Assembly: GCA_035582835.1 (NCBI GenBank)
Contig: JAYKAV010003266.1
Span: forward strand, 2,661,783 to 2,725,782
Origin: Phoebastria nigripes
Taxonomy: Eukaryota > Chordata > Aves > Procellariiformes > Diomedeidae
Direction of reading: 5' to 3'
DNA: 64,000 nucleotides
Shown here: positions 25,601 through 38,734 of the stretch, one piece after another
How the letters are laid out: every line of letters begins with the position of its first letter
How positions within the stretch are numbered: position 1 is the first letter of the stretch
Translations under genes and position numbers: made by a program
Notes under the pieces: generated by a model
Told to the model about the DNA's origin: nothing
Database searches by the model: none
The model's input: only the letters and a program-made list of their open reading frames with translations

Positions 25601-26200
25601 TGGCGTTGGCTGTGGGTGCTGGGTGGGAGCCCCTAAGGACCGGGGTTGCAGGGATGCGGCACCGTGTACCGAGGGGCTGCAAACACTCCTGCTTCCCACC
25701 CTGCCCCTCTCCTCCTGCCTGCAAAAGGAGACGAAGCCACACAGAGCCCACAGCCCCCTCAAGGGGACCCCTGCCCATCTGCTCCCCCCTCTCTGCTGGA
25801 CTGAGTCCCCAGCCCCACCTCCCCTGCCACCATCCCCCCGCTGTCCTCAGCTCCCGAAGCTGCTTATCCCATCCCATGCTATCGGAGCTGCCGGAGCAAA
25901 GTCCGGGGCGGCTCCCACGGGCTCTGGGGATGCTGCCGATAGCCCCACCGGGGTTTTGTTCTCAGCCTTAAATAATCTTGCGGCAGAAACGCAGATAAGG
26001 GGTCCCGGGGAGGTGGGTAAAAGGTACCGGGGGATCCTGAGCAAGAGAAGAGGCCAAAAGTCAATCCCAAACCCTGGCAGATGAGGGGACCTTGTTCTCT
26101 TTCCTCTATCAGACTCTGAGCCAGGGAGCGCCCGGCAGAGCCTCGGAGCAGAGGGAAATGCTGAGACATCCCAGCACCCGCCCGTAGCTCCTCCACCGGC
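22620..26200. other. CTSE-RAB7B intergenic region
   Basis: This is GC-rich sequence without a recognisable exon. It contains a G-rich stretch at about 23249-23303 on the + strand. Local purine runs (for example near 25060-25075) are present. CpG density rises from about 26.1 kb towards the probable RAB7B promoter. Open frames here are long only because of high GC and do not resemble known proteins. Confidence 0.5.
23249..23303 (+). other. G-rich tract with G-quadruplex potential
   Basis: The + strand carries closely spaced G runs of 3-6 (ggaggg, gcggggg, ccggggggctg, cggggggctg) within about 55 bases, enough for an intramolecular four-run G-quadruplex. It lies 0.7 kb past the CTSE polyadenylation cluster. 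No transcript is assigned to it. Confidence 0.55.
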
Positions 26201-26219
26201 TCCGGCAAGATCTCGGCCC

Positions 26220-26403
26220 CTTTCTGCTGATGTCACGGCACGGGGCCCCGCAGCCGCCCTCCCCGGGCGGCGGGCAGGCGGGAATCAGCGCCGGGGACGG
26301 CCGCCCTTTCCTGGATCCTCCTCTCTCGCCTCTTCCCTCCCCAGGACGCCGGCTAGAACAGAACCGAGAGCCTTGGCCGCCCGGCAGACAGATGCCCCGG
26401 CAG
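26220..26403 (+). promoter_or_regulatory. RAB7B: CpG-rich probable RAB7B promoter and first exon
   Basis: This TATA-less, CpG-dense stretch includes a tgatgtcacg CRE-like motif at its left end. It ends at a strong donor, CGGCAG|GTGAGTG, at 26403/26404. The matching acceptor is cgcag|GG at 27472/27473, 9 bases before the RAB7B start codon. Upstream of that donor an ATG at 26392 is in frame with the main ORF through the splice. The transcription start was not located. Confidence 0.5.
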
Positions 26404-27481
26404 GTGAGTGCACTGCCCTCCGGCCCCTCCTGCCACCGGGGCTGCGGCCGAGACTGCAGCTGAGTGGGGGACCCCTGGAGCAACAGCCAGCAGGCAAAAA
26501 GGTTGGGAAACTCCATTTTGAGTTTAAAACTGCCTGGCCTCTGAGAAAGCTGTCTGGCGCTGGCAAAAGGACTGGAAAGTTTGTGTGTGCTGAGACACGA
26601 GGCTCTGCCTGTGCCAAGGATGCTGCCTGCAGCCAGGCTGGGGTGGCAGAGGGGGTGTGGGAGAGCCTGGACCCCACGGCCGAGAGCCGCCCTGGCAGGG
26701 GTGATGTGCCAAGGGGGAACAGCTCAGGGCTGGCCAACGCATTGGGGAAAAATGCAGAGATGAGGCTGTCAGTAAGTGTTTCCATCTGCGCCTTGGCCAG
26801 TGCCGTGCCTGATGCTGCCACACGGACGGGGCTGCTGAGACCACCGGAGGATGCTTCGCCTGGGGAGGGGGTTTGCTGGAGGTGCTCAGGGCTCCTGCCT
26901 CGGGATGTGGGGACACCAGGACATGTTGGCGATGCAGCCTGCGGGGAGCCTTTCNGCATGCTCCCGGGCTGGGTGGCATCCCTGGGCTGTGCTTGGGGCA
27001 CCCAGGAAAGTCCAGCCGGCTGTGGTCTTCTTTAATAAATGTAATTTTCCCCAGGACCCCCGGTGTGTACCAGGTTTAGGGGGAGGGACTGCACTTTAGG
27101 GGGAGAGGGAGAGGCAGGGAAGTTGCTCAAAGCAGCTTTTAATGGTGATGATTTGGTGTGGCACGGTAGCGTGTCTGGACGTGTACCGGCACCTCAGGAG
27201 CCGGTCCCGGGCACTGACGTGGGCCAGGCTCGGCACAGGGGTTTCTGCCCCCACCACCGCCGGGACGCGAGCACAGCAGGGTGCTGGCACGGCACAGACA
27301 TGCTGCTGGCACGGTGCGGACACGGTGGTGTCCGGAGCCCCAGGACGGCCGGGGTGGGAGTGGGGAGAGGCTGTGGGGAGCAGCAGCTGCTCCCACACCT
27401 CCGCCAGCGCCGCGGGGCTTGCCGGGAGCCGGTCCCATCCCCACAGCCGGGTGACCCCCTCTCATGTCGCAGGGCCCGTCC

Positions 27482-29409
27482 ATGGATGCCAGCAAGAAGG
27501 TGGATCTGAAGATAATTATCATAGGAGCTCTGGGGTAAGGAGCGGCGCCGGCAATGGGAGGGAAGCCTGTGGGGGCTGGCCCGGGAGCCTGTGGGTGCGC
27601 AGCCCCTGTCCTTGCTGCAACCGACCCCCTGAGCCTGGCTTCACAATGCAAATCCTCACCCACCTCCCTTCCCTCCCACCAGCGTGGGCAAAACCTCCCT
27701 CCTGCACCAGTACGTGCACAAGACGTTTTATGAAGACTACCGCACCACGCTGGGCGCCAGCATCCTGACCAAAGTCGTCGCGGTGGACAACACCCCCCTG
27801 AAACTGCAGGTGAGTGGGGCTGGGACTGCTTGGGGTGCCCACCCCAATCCCGTGGGCACGTGTGTCCCACCATGTCCTGCTGTCCCCAAATGCCTACTGG
27901 TGTCATGAGGTGCAGAGCTGGATTTGCAGGGTCTGATTTTCAGCAGCCCTGAGCATCCATGAACTATACTGAAATCCCACATGAGTTTTGGGGGCTTGGC
28001 ACTCCCTGAAGCTGATCCCCTGCACTTAACAGAGCACAGGGCTGCAAACACCAGCGCCGCTCGTGTCCTTTGTCTGTACCTGTGCCCTTCTCTGCCCTAG
28101 ATCTGGGACACGGGGGGACAGGAACGATTCCGCTCCATGGTGTCGACCTTTTACAAAGGCTCGGATGGCTGCGTGCTGGCCTTCGACGTGACAGACAGGG
28201 AGTCCTTTGAGTCCCTGGACAACTGGAGGGATGACTTCCTGGAGAAGGTCATTCCAAGGGAGCAAGATTTCCCCATGGTTGTGCTGGGGAACAAAATAGA
28301 CATCTGCGATCGACAGGTAAGGGTGGAGGAGAGAGAGCGGGGTTTGGGACGCCGTAGTGCCCCAACAGCTTACGAGCGTTGATCCTTTGCCTGCAGAACC
28401 AGCCTTCTTCCGATGCTCTCATGAAAACCAGGGCTCCCGGGAGAGGAGGTGCTGGGCACCCAGTGCTGCTGCCTTCCCCATGCCTCTCGGAGGGCATAAG
28501 CAGCATCTTCGCACTGCCCTTAGCAGCAGAGATTGTCCCCACTGAAGGCAGCAGGAATTAAACATCTCAGATAGCTGCCTGCACTGCCAGCATCCTGCCC
28601 TCACCCAGCAGTGCCCGGATGGACGAGGAGGGTCCCCTCTGCCAACTCTCCAGCAGCTACGGGCAGCCCTGCGCAGGGCTGTGTTGTGGCTCCATCCTCC
28701 TTTCCCGCAGGTACCCAAGGAGATTGCCTCAGCCTGGTGCAAGGAGAAGGACATCCCTTATTTTGAAGTCAGCGCCAAGAACAACATCAATGTTGCAGAG
28801 GCTTTCGAGACCCTAGCAAAGCAGGCATTAACAACGGTGAGCATCGCTCCNGCACCAAGCCTGCGCCTGCAGCAGGGATTCGGGTGGGAGCCGGACTCAG
28901 CCGTTCCCTGGAGCTGATCCGACAGACCCTCACAGCCCACCTTCTGACGCAGCATATCTTCTATTTATAACGTGTAGGAGAACCCAGGAAGAGAAACGCA
29001 TCAGTGTTTGATTTCTTAAAATAGATCTAAAACAAGTTAGAAAAGAATAAGAATTGCTATTTCTCTTTGCCCGTGGTGACAGGAACCGGGCATGCGGCAC
29101 CGCACAGNGCACCAGCACTGTCCTCTAGCGGCCATCCCACGGGGACCTTCGTGTCCCCACGCCAAGCAAGCGGGGTGGCCCCGCTCCTCGGCTGAGCCGG
29201 GCGGCTTTTCCCTGGGTTTTGTCTTTAATCACGAATCAGGACTGGACCTGTGCTCCCCAGTCCTTTGGTCTGCTCAGGCTGACTCTGAGCTAACATGACT
29301 CACCCTTTCTTTTCTCTGTTTTTTCCAGTATAAAGGGATTTTTGAGAGTTATTTAACCGACTCCATCAAACTCACTCCTAATGACAAGCCCAAGAAGAGC
29401 TGCTGCTGA
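27482..29409 (+). CDS. RAB7B: RAB7B small GTPase of late endosomes/lysosomes
   Basis: RAB7B is a Rab GTPase that controls traffic between late endosomes and the trans-Golgi and dampens Toll-like receptor signalling in myeloid cells (family knowledge). Coding exons are 27482-27534, 27683-27809, 28101-28316, 28711-28836 and 29329-29409, with GT-AG introns and a 200-residue product (human 199). Nucleotide-binding motifs are all present: P-loop GALGVGKT at 15-22, switch I threonines T39/T40, G3 WDTGGQE at 62-68, NKID at 124-127 and SAK at 153-155. The Gly at 65, where most Rabs have Ala (DTAGQ), is characteristic of RAB7B and separates it from RAB7A. The tail ends KKSCC, a double-cysteine geranylgeranylation site. 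I chose the start at 27482 because it aligns with the human N-terminus (KKVDLK). A longer in-frame start is possible through the upstream exon at 26392-26403. The 3' UTR probably runs to about 30055. Confidence 0.95.
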
Positions 29410-29954
29410 TCCCGGGCACGTTGCCGTGCTCCGGGCTGTCCTGCGCAAGCACAGCCCAGCCGAGCACCCCACGATGCCCAAGGCTGGAGCCCTGCCCGGG
29501 AGGTCTGTGCCCTCCGCCCGCCCCAGCCCGGCTGCAGAGGTTGGCCAAGCCAGGACACAGGACAGCCGCCGCTCGACNCGCCAGGGCCAGCCGGCTGCGC
29601 ATCCCGGGGCTTGCTGCTTCCCACATCTCCAGAGCTGCTTTCCCAAACCAGCAGCCTCCCAAATCGCCACAGCATCACGGTGGCCCTGTCCCCCTCGATC
29701 TGTTGCCGTGTGGCACCCGAGCGGGCGATCCTATTGCGGTGACGGTGCCAGGGAGCCAGGCAGTGCTCCTGATGCCTTACCAGAGACCATGACCTTGGCC
29801 CCGTGGGTGACCCTTCCCAGTGCNTGGACTGGTGGCCCTGCGGCGCTCACAGTGCTCACGGTGCGTACGGGCTGTCCTGGGGGAGGAGTGGGGCTGGTGG
29901 CCACAGCACAGGTCTGAGAGCAGCCAGGTCCCCTCCCGGGGTCAGCCGCTGCGG

Positions 29955-29996
29955 ATGTAACCATTCCGTGCCTCAGTTTCTCCCGCTCTAAAGCAC
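29955..29996 (-). repeat. MIR-type SINE fragment in the RAB7B 3' UTR
   Basis: The sequence ccgtgcctcagtttctccc, followed by gctctaaa, matches the reverse-strand MIR segment that normally reads 'tgcctcagtttcctcatctgtaaa'. If the RAB7B poly(A) signal at 30031 is used, this fragment is part of the mature 3' UTR. Confidence 0.5.
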
Positions 29997-30030
29997 TTTT
30001 TGTCAGGGATTATTTTTTTTAAAAAAGGAA

Positions 30031-30036
30031 ATTAAA
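30031..30036 (+). terminator. RAB7B: Candidate RAB7B polyadenylation signal (ATTAAA)
   Basis: ATTAAA is followed by a T-rich, then GT-containing stretch (atttttatttatatatatgtg) about 620 bases after the stop codon. It is the best-looking signal downstream of RAB7B. Confidence 0.6.
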
Positions 30037-33000
30037 CATTTCATTTTTATTTATATATATGTGTCACAAAATGCTGTTGTGGTCCAGCAGCAGGAGGATG
30101 GGGTGGGGACTCCGGGCTCTTGCGCTGTCCCGTGGGCCATGCTCCAGACTTGCCTCTGGCAAGGCCAGCAGATCTGAGCCTGTGCCAGCTTCTTGGGGCA
30201 GGAGGATGCATTTTGGGGCTGGATTTTTTTTCCAGTGCAAATTTTGGGTCAGGGGAGAGAGGAGGCATCTGGGGCATCGTGCAAAGTGGGTGTGCAGTGG
30301 TGGCGTGGGGGCCTGGCCGGGGCGGCTGTCGGCAGAGGGAGCCCGCTGGGAGCCGAGCCGAGCAACTGCTTCCCTTCTCGCATCCATCCCGCTCTGGCTC
30401 GGGCACCTTCGAGAAGCTGCACCCAAGCACAGGCTGGGGCTGGCCAGAGAGGTGGCCGTGGCCACCCTGTGCCGCCTTCCCCGCAGCCTCGGGAGCTGCA
30501 TCCCTGGGGCTGCAGCACCCTGCTCGCTGCAGAGCCGTAGGGCTTTATGGACCCGGGAAGACCCCCAGCCGGGCATCCAGCCCCGTGGCTGCCCAGGCAG
30601 GTCTCCACAGGACCTCCTGCCCTCTTGCCACCCTTCTCCAGACCCATCCACGCTGACCCCAGTGGTCCCTCGGAGCTTCCCAGGGGCCATGGGGGCTCTG
30701 CCCAGCATCACCCGGACCTTCCCCTGAGCAACAACCCCATCGTGGCTGTTCCCCACCCAGGACCACCGAGCCGTGACAGAAGCTGGGGACGGCACCCATC
30801 TGCGCCGGCGGCAGGGCATGGAACCAGCGGGTGCGTGTCGGCAGGGTGAAACCTGAGCGAGGGCTTGGCACGGGGGGCGCGGGGGGCCACAGCGCCGTAA
30901 TTAGCCTGCCAGGCTCCGGAGAGGCACGTAGAGATGTTCCCACCTTCCTCCTTACGCAACACTCAGACTGTTTATTTGGGCACCACGCCGGGGAGAGGAT
31001 TTGTCCCTTAATATTGGGAGGAGAGGGGCATTAACTATTTCCTCCCCGAGCTCCGCACAGCCTTCCCTCCTGTATCCCAAAGGCAGCTGGACAACGGCAC
31101 CTCCCCAGTGCCAGCTGGTGCAGCCCCAGCCCCTGGCCAGGCTCTGCAGCCTGCCCGGAGCCCACCTCGTGCCCAGCATCGCCCATGGGATGCAGCCCCC
31201 TTCCCGGCACAGCCCTGGGCTGAGCATCAGCCAGCACACTTGGCCAGGTCTGTTTGGACAGNGGGTGTTAAGCACCATCCGCGTCAATAGTGATATTGTT
31301 TCTAATTACACCCTTTCTCCAGCAGCTCTCAGTGCTGGAGGCGGATGCAAACTTGATCCGTTTTATTCCAGCAAGCAGCAATTTGGACACCCAGAGCTGA
31401 GCAGGTCAAACTAATGCACTCAGCAGAGCGGGTGCTCCCTCAGCCGGGGCTGAGCAGCCGCTGGCGCGTGCCCAGGGCAGCCGCAGGTGCCGAAGCCCAC
31501 AGGTGGCAGAAGCCGGAGCCAGGCGGGAGCTGCAGGCTTGGCTCGGGGTCTGCCTGCAGACCAGGCTGCCCCGGCGAGGCACGGCCGGGAGCGTGTCGCA
31601 GCACCCAGTCAAGCTGGGATCAGACCCTCGACTGCAGGCACAGCTCGCTCCAGAGCCCTCGTTCAGGATCTGAGATGCTGGGCTCAAACTGAGGGGGATG
31701 GAGCATAGCGGGGCCCAAGCTCTTTGTGTGGCCACGCGGCATCATACCAGACACAGGAATTAAGACTGCATAAGAGATTGCAACCTTGGGAGCTGGCAGG
31801 ATCTCTAATGGCATCACCACCCTATAGAGACCCCGGCTACAGAGACACCTTGCAGATGTGCAGCACCATGCTGGAGCCGACTGCAGCCATCCAGCTTTTC
31901 TTCTCCCTCCGTCCCTCCGAGGTAGGCGCACTGGCGTGATCCTGCTGGCCCGGCAGCCCTGGGACAGCCGGGATCGCCCCGGGAATCCCCCCTCCAGGAA
32001 GACGGGGAGACTGAATGGGGTGGCACCGCACCAGGCAGGATGCTGGCAGGAGTGGCCAGAGGTGCTAAGCTGGTAATACTATCCCACGGCTGAAATGTGA
32101 TAAAGGACAGGGGGGAGGTTTGTAACAAGGTCAGCTCAAGATTTTCTCAGGTGTGAAAATCAAAGGGAAAAATATTTGCCCTGTGTGACTCAGTGAGTTT
32201 CTGTGCAGCCAGCGGTACAAGCTCTCCCCGGCGGAGGTCCTGGCCCATGGCAATAGCGAAGAAACCAAATCAACCTGAGCTCTCGCTCGCCTGCTGTCCT
32301 ACCCCACGCTGCTGTATTTAATAAGTCAAAAATACTTTCCAGCCATGATGCTGGGCTCTGCGCTTCACTCAGCTTGGCCAGCACAGCCAGGCTGCACCTC
32401 TGCCTTTACAGGTTTTCATTCACTAATCGAAGCTACGCACAAAAATCAGTAAAACCCCAGCCTGAGGATGCTGATCACCAAACGGAAACCATCCCTACCC
32501 TGTCNGGACGTGCAGAGGAGAGTGCTGCCCTCGGTATTTGCAGAATTAGTGCCTGACACTCACCCTAAATCCTTGACTCCCAGCTGCAGTTTGCTTCAGT
32601 GCTTCCGAGGTTTAATTACTCTTAACAGCTCTTCCACCCTCCACCATCCCACGTGCTCTAAAAATGCAGCATGTGCTCCATTTTATCTCGTGTAACCAGA
32701 TTGGTTGAGTTCTGACTGGTTCCAGGTGTGGGAGTCTGGTTAGAGCCTGTGGATTTGCATTGCAAACTGCCTCTCTGCAGGGCTGACAGATAGCGACTCC
32801 TCTGCAGCTCCCTGCCTGCGAACACGTCCCAGCAGTCCAGGGACGGGCAGCAGTGTCCATCCGCCCCAGCCTGCGGCACCTGGCGCTGGGTGGAATTAAA
32901 TTCTCTTACTCAACTTGTGATAGTTAAAATAAAGTAGCTTAAAATCTGCAAAGCAGATTTTTAAAAAATCAGGTTTTCCTGTTCCAAAGGAGAAGCCCCN

Positions 33001-35109
33001 TTAACCTGGAGCTGGGATTGAGAGTAATGCAGCGGTTTCAGCCACTTCAAGATGTTAGTCTTAAAAGAAAANGTGATAAACCCCAGAGGTTCAAAGTTAC
33101 AGGAAACCTTTCAAACATGAAAAATAAAATCATGGCATCAAGCAAAGCCTTACCTCTGCCCTCTAGTGCCACCGGACAGCAGGTATGCAACTGCATCTAG
33201 AGCCTGTCAGTGCATGTTTTTGCAAGCTACATGTGCCGTGCTCGGACGTGCCTGGTCCCTCTCGCGTGCGGCAGCACCAGCCCCGTGCCGGGCACCGCTC
33301 GCTCATTAACGAAGGGGTTGGTGTTGTGGCGTGGCACGCGGCTGGGCACCGAGCAACGCCGGAGCATCCCGCGGCGCACTGGCACCTCTTGTTCTGCCAT
33401 ACACGAGCACTGCTGATGCTATTAATTATTTGAATGACTATTCTTTGTTTCCTCAATCACTGCCCCATTATTCCACCTCAACCGACCAGCAGTGAGCCCG
33501 TTGCGGGTGACACTAATGGGATTTGTGTCACTGTCCCCCCCGCGACTGCCAGGGACGNGCAATTAGCCCCTGCTTGAAGCACAGTCAGGCGGGAGCAGAC
33601 GCCATCCCCTCGCCCTCTGCTTCATTGTCCACCTATTCACGGCAAATGTTGATGCTTCTCCTTCAAACCCATCACGCGGGAGCTTTTGTTACCGGGTCCC
33701 AGCTGTGGCGAGCATCCATGTGCAGGGTCATGTGGGGCCGCGGGGCTCTGCCCGGCCCCAGGGGCTGCGAGCAGCGGGGCCGGGGGACGCGGCAGGTCTG
33801 CAAGCCAGCACGTAGAGAGGATTAGGGGCTGTGGCCAGTCCCCCAGTCAGCTAAGGTACATGCTGAAGTCAGCAGCGAGCCTGAGCCTCAGGCGTCCCTC
33901 CAGCCGCGTGCGGGACAGCAGCAAAGTGCAATCTGCTGCCAGCCGTCTGCTGGGATGGGCGGGTTTGCTCCGGCCAGCCTGGCACGGGGCTGCACTGTGG
34001 TCCTGTGGGGCACTAGCTAGGGCAGTGTTCTGCTTGGAGGGTTTTCCACCCCTTGCCGCAGTCGATGTGCATTTTGCAAGCCCTCCAGAAATGCCGAGTG
34101 CTGTGGAGAGGGTCCTGTGCACGGGCCAGACCCACGGGCAGGGTGCGGACAGAGTAACAGCAGGAAAAGCAACTCGGAGAAATCCGGGAAGGACTGGTTT
34201 CACCGGGGTGGGACTGCTCCCTGTGCAAAGGGCCAGCCCAAGGCCAGGCATGGGCTCGCCGGCCCCGTGCCGCAGCGGTGGGCAGCTCGGCGGTGACCGA
34301 GGCAGGGCCAAGCGCACAGTGGTGCTCACCACGGGTGGATGTGGCCCTTTGCGCAAGGGTGGACATTGTCTTCGCTAAGGAGTTTTGGTGCTATCTGCAC
34401 CTGGAGAGCGGGAGCAGCTTCAGCCTCCTGCTGATGTGTACCTGCTGCCCGATGAGGAGCTCACCGCCCCCAAAATTCCCTTGCTTCCNGCTTGAGATGG
34501 ACCGGACTCTGTCCTGCATGAACAAGCAGCTCCTCAGAGCGTGGACAGATGTGAACCATGGTGACTTGCAACCTTTCCCTCGCGCTGACTGAAGGGAAAG
34601 TGCAGACATACTTCTCCTTGCTGTCCTGGCTGAGCACCGTCGGGTCTTGCAAAGCACAGCCTGCATGAGGCCACCAGCATCCCTGGGGACGTGGCCAGAC
34701 CGGACCAGGAGCCAGAGCACGCGTGGACCAGGGCTGCAGCCTCCCTCCGAGCCCTGGGTGAGGTGCAGGGCAGGGAACTGCGCTCCTGCCAGATTTCGCC
34801 CAGGCATTGTATCCCTCTGGCCCAAAATTATTTATTCAGCTTTAAATGCCCGCTGCCTGCCGACTCTTTCGAGGCAGACTGGCAGCCCGAGCTGGCTCCT
34901 GGCCTCATGCCACCGGCGCCCGGCCATCGGTGCAGCACGGCAACACCCTGCCTAAAACTTTTCAAAAAGGCAAAGAAGGCTGCCGGCTCTTTCATCTAAA
35001 AGCTGGATCCTGATCTGTCTAACCAGGGGCGACAGGACCTCCATCGCAGCCATCCTCACCTTACACACCTGAGTACTTCTGAAGATATTGACCTCAGAGC
35101 CCTGAACAA

Positions 35110-35210
35110 TGAGACGTTTTATTTCGCAGCTTATCTCCCATCACTGAGGTTTGAGCATTTTGGCCTTAATGAGTTGCCCAAGGCCACATAGCAGGCAGCA
35201 ACGTACAAAC
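35110..35210 (+). repeat. Possible MIR-type SINE relic
   Basis: The run gagttgcccaaggccacata followed by gcaggcagc corresponds to the MIR core 'gacttgcccaaggtcacacagc'. Similarity fades on both sides, so the limits are approximate. Confidence 0.5.
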
Positions 35211-35811
35211 GCGATGGCTCCTGCCCCGCCGGGACCACGTTCGCTTTTCACCCACACACCCCCTGCTCCCGCAGCTTCCCCGGCTTTGCATCGCCTTGCA
35301 CAAACACTGGCNTAAAGGAGGGAGAAGCTGCATGTTGCTGAGCTTCTCCCAAACTCTTCCACACACCTTCCCACATTTCTGGAGGGAAAGATTCCTCTTT
35401 TCTTTTCTTTTTTAAATTGGAAAACCTCCCTTTACTGGAATTCAATTGTTTGTGCAAAAAAGCCTCATTTTGGTTGACTCTCCTAATTCACAGAGTGGGC
35501 AGAAAGCCTCGTGGGGGGAAGCAATGAGTGGGGGGGGGAGGCAGAGCCCAGAGCCAGCCCCGAGCCCGGATTCCAGGCAAGCGGGATCCTCCGCACCGCA
35601 GCCTGCGGGCTGGGGCCGATCCTGCCGCCGGTGAGGCCCCCCCGGCCACGGAGCTGCTGCAACGCCATGCATTTTTGACTGAAGGTGTGGGCTGGGGCTG
35701 TTCCCCACCCAGCCCCTGGGAGCAGCTCGCCCCGCTGCTGAGTACTGTACATGTTTCTGGGCCTTGGGCAGACCTTGCTGAGCACTTGTGTGTTCCCCTG
35801 GAGAAGGCAGC

Positions 35812-35885
35812 TATCTTACACCTATTTTACAAATAAGATAACAGCCCTTGCTCAAGGTCACCGGAGGCATAGCTGGGAAGAGGGC
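35812..35885 (+). repeat. MIR-type SINE relic
   Basis: The pieces cctattttacaaataagata, then gctcaaggtcaccgg, then catagctgggaagagg follow the MIR order (tattttacagatgaggaaact, then gcccaaggtcacacagct, then agctgggatt). Order and spacing agree, although intervening bases have diverged. Confidence 0.6.
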
Positions 35886-38734
35886 TGTCAGGAGAGCGCC
35901 GTCCAGCCTCAGCACTTTGCCGAGGACAAACAGCCCAGCGTCTGCCATGCAGAGCCCACGCCTGCTCCACGATGCTCTCCAGAGGCTGCCCCTGTACTGG
36001 GCAGGGTCTTCTCGGGGGTGATGCTTGCTCTGGAGGCCCTTGCTGTGCTCCAGAGGGAGATCAGAGTCGGTGGGGTTGACTCTAACCAACAGAACGTGCT
36101 CTTGCTCCCCAAGCCAGGATGTCTTACACTGCAAAGCCTTCAATTTGGGCATGCACTTGCACGGTGCGCTCGTGCCAGCCCTGCTGTTGTGGCCCAGGGC
36201 TCTCCCATGAGGAGGTCTCCCTCTGAAGACAAGGGCCAGCACCGATGTGATAGGGCTTATTCAATAGACACGTGAAGGGGACATGGTCTCAGCAGGAGAC
36301 TACCCCTTCCCTTGCCTTTGGAGATGTTCCTGCAGGGCTAAGGCAGGCTGTAAAGACCATGAGCACATGAGACACAGCAATTCCCTCTGGTAGATAACCA
36401 GAAAGCTGTAGTGCCTCTCCCCAGCTCTAAGTTCACACCATGAAATAAACTGCATGAAACATCCACATGATGCTGAGCCATAGGGGCAGCTTTGAACCTC
36501 CCGATGCCTTTCTGCATTCCACCCTTTATTTTGGTGCTGTAAATAATCCTACTGTCTCCCTCTAGGACATTGTGTTCCTCATTCCTCCCCGGATAAAGCC
36601 GTTGACCCCTGTGCCAGCTGGTGAGACCAACCACATGTCCCTGCAGCAAAGGGGGAAGCCTGGGAAGCGTTAAAAGTTGGTGGTTCCCTTTCAGGCGAGA
36701 CCTGTGTCTCCATCGCCTGGCACTGCGGAGCCGGCGGCTGGGCCACGTCTGCCAGCAAGAGCGTGGCGTCCAGCCCAAGCCCAGGAGCTGCATTCCTGGG
36801 CGAGAAGGAAACGATGATAACCAGCCCTGGGAATCTCACTGCTCCAGCCAGGCTCTGTGCGGTGACACACGGCCCCTGCGGGTGACACNGCTCGCTACGC
36901 TGCGGGTACCCGGCGGGTACCAAGCCCTGCCTGCCCTCTGCTCACAGCCGGCAGACCAGAGCATCCTACAGCACTGGGCACGTCCAACGCCCTGCTCCAG
37001 GAACAGCCACCTCATTCCTCATTCCTGTAGGAATTTGGGAGCCCAAGTCTCTGCTTTCCCGTCTGGCTGAGGTATGCTACTGATTTCAAAAGCTCCTGAA
37101 GGGACAGACGGACAGACAGGGAAGCAGGACACTCCACCTAACTTCAGATGTCCCCTGTGCAGGTGTCACAGCCTGAGCGACACATCAGCCATGTGGAGCT
37201 ACAGTCCTTCAGGACCTCCCAGATCCACCTAGAAGCACCAGTTTCTCCCCACAAAGGCTGCCCTGCTCCACCTGCAGCATCTCCATCCCAGACCCTGGCT
37301 CCTACCCACACCTGTGGCCGCACAAGCCCCCTTTCCTTGGCAAAACTGTCCGAAAGCAAGAAGCAGCTCCGGCCACAGGTCCCAGGGAGGGAGGGAGGGA
37401 GGGAGAGAGGGGGGCTGCCTGCAGGTCCCACCACCAGCAGAGCTCCCAGGAACCAGCCCCCTCCGCCCCGGGGGACATGCTGCCTTTCCCTACTGACTCT
37501 AACCTTGGGGCTCCAAGGAAGCTTTCTCATCATTTCCAGCAGTAATTACCACTGAATTATTACCCGCATTAAGTGCAATATATCTGCTAATATTAATCAT
37601 TGGCAAATAAATCCACACATTCCAGCACTTGTTATGCTGTTATCGGACCAGAAGATAAACAGCTCAGCAGTCTGTGCACCCAGGGCTCCATGTTTGACTC
37701 AGGGGAGTCCCTGGGGTGTCTTTCCATCTCCCAGTGCCTCCCAGCTTTCTGGGTAGCCCCGGTGCTCCCCAGACACTCGTCCATGCCCTGCACATCGTCC
37801 TGGCCGGTCTGTTGATGGACACATCCCAGCAGAGTGGCTTCGGCCACACGCGGTGAGTTTGGCCGAAGCAGAAAGAGGCAGAATCGGAGTTATGTTTATA
37901 GTTACTGAAACTGGAATTTGACCAGGACTGCACCTCCTGTTGCAAGAAATGCCAAAGGACCATTGGTACCTATACGGGGCTGGTTTCTCCATCGGGCAAG
38001 ACCTTGCAGTTTCCTGATCACACCCACCGGGACTTTGGAATAGCAGCTTTTGCGATGGGGAGCTGCCAGCCCTCCCTGCAAGCTCGCCTGTCCCCGCGCA
38101 GCGGGAACTGGTGATGAGTTTGTCTGTGAGGGAGGAACACCTGGATTTGAAGGGGACAGAGCAAGCCTGAAGGTCTTGTGTAAGTCATCCCCTGTGGGCA
38201 AATTACCTTGCACAAGATTGAGAACTTCCTCAGGTTTTGCCAATGCTGGGTGGGCAAGAAACCCAACCAGTTGGACTTCTGCCCTGCCAGTGTCCCAGCC
38301 CAAGCCCCAAGCAACTGCACCACTGGGTCGCTTTGGCTGGTTTGGTTTTGCATCCCAGTGTAACTGCGTTTTATGGCGTGTCTGCCAGGGATCAGTGACA
38401 TTCCCTTGGACCTGGCATCCCCACTGCTGACCTTGCTGGGTCCTACACAACATGCCTATGCAGGGGCTGATGCAAAGAGCAGACAGCTCAGAGGATAAGG
38501 AGCACCAGCAGCCTCCTCGCCTGGAGCCGTTCCTGTTTCACTCATGCAGTGAGTCAGCTTTGGGATTTTACTTTTCATACCAGCTAGATTGAAATGAAGC
38601 TGATGTTGCTCCCAAAGCTCAAAGCAGGGCTGGTCTCTCGGGTGAGACCTGTCCCCTCTGGATGCAAAGACTGGCTGCACAGCCTCTCTGCTTGGCAGCT
38701 TCTCTTTTTCAAAGGCAGATGGCTGTGATTAGAG

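Noticed and set aside
30064..30819. 251-codon minus-strand open frame just past RAB7B
   Set aside because: It is GC-driven, with no family resemblance and no splice or promoter support.
33686..34378. 230-codon open frame on the + strand in the gene-free interval
   Set aside because: The composition is Ala/Gly/Arg/Pro-rich, overlapping open frames occur on the other strand, no domain or splice context is recognisable, and no homologue comes to mind. High GC explains the length.
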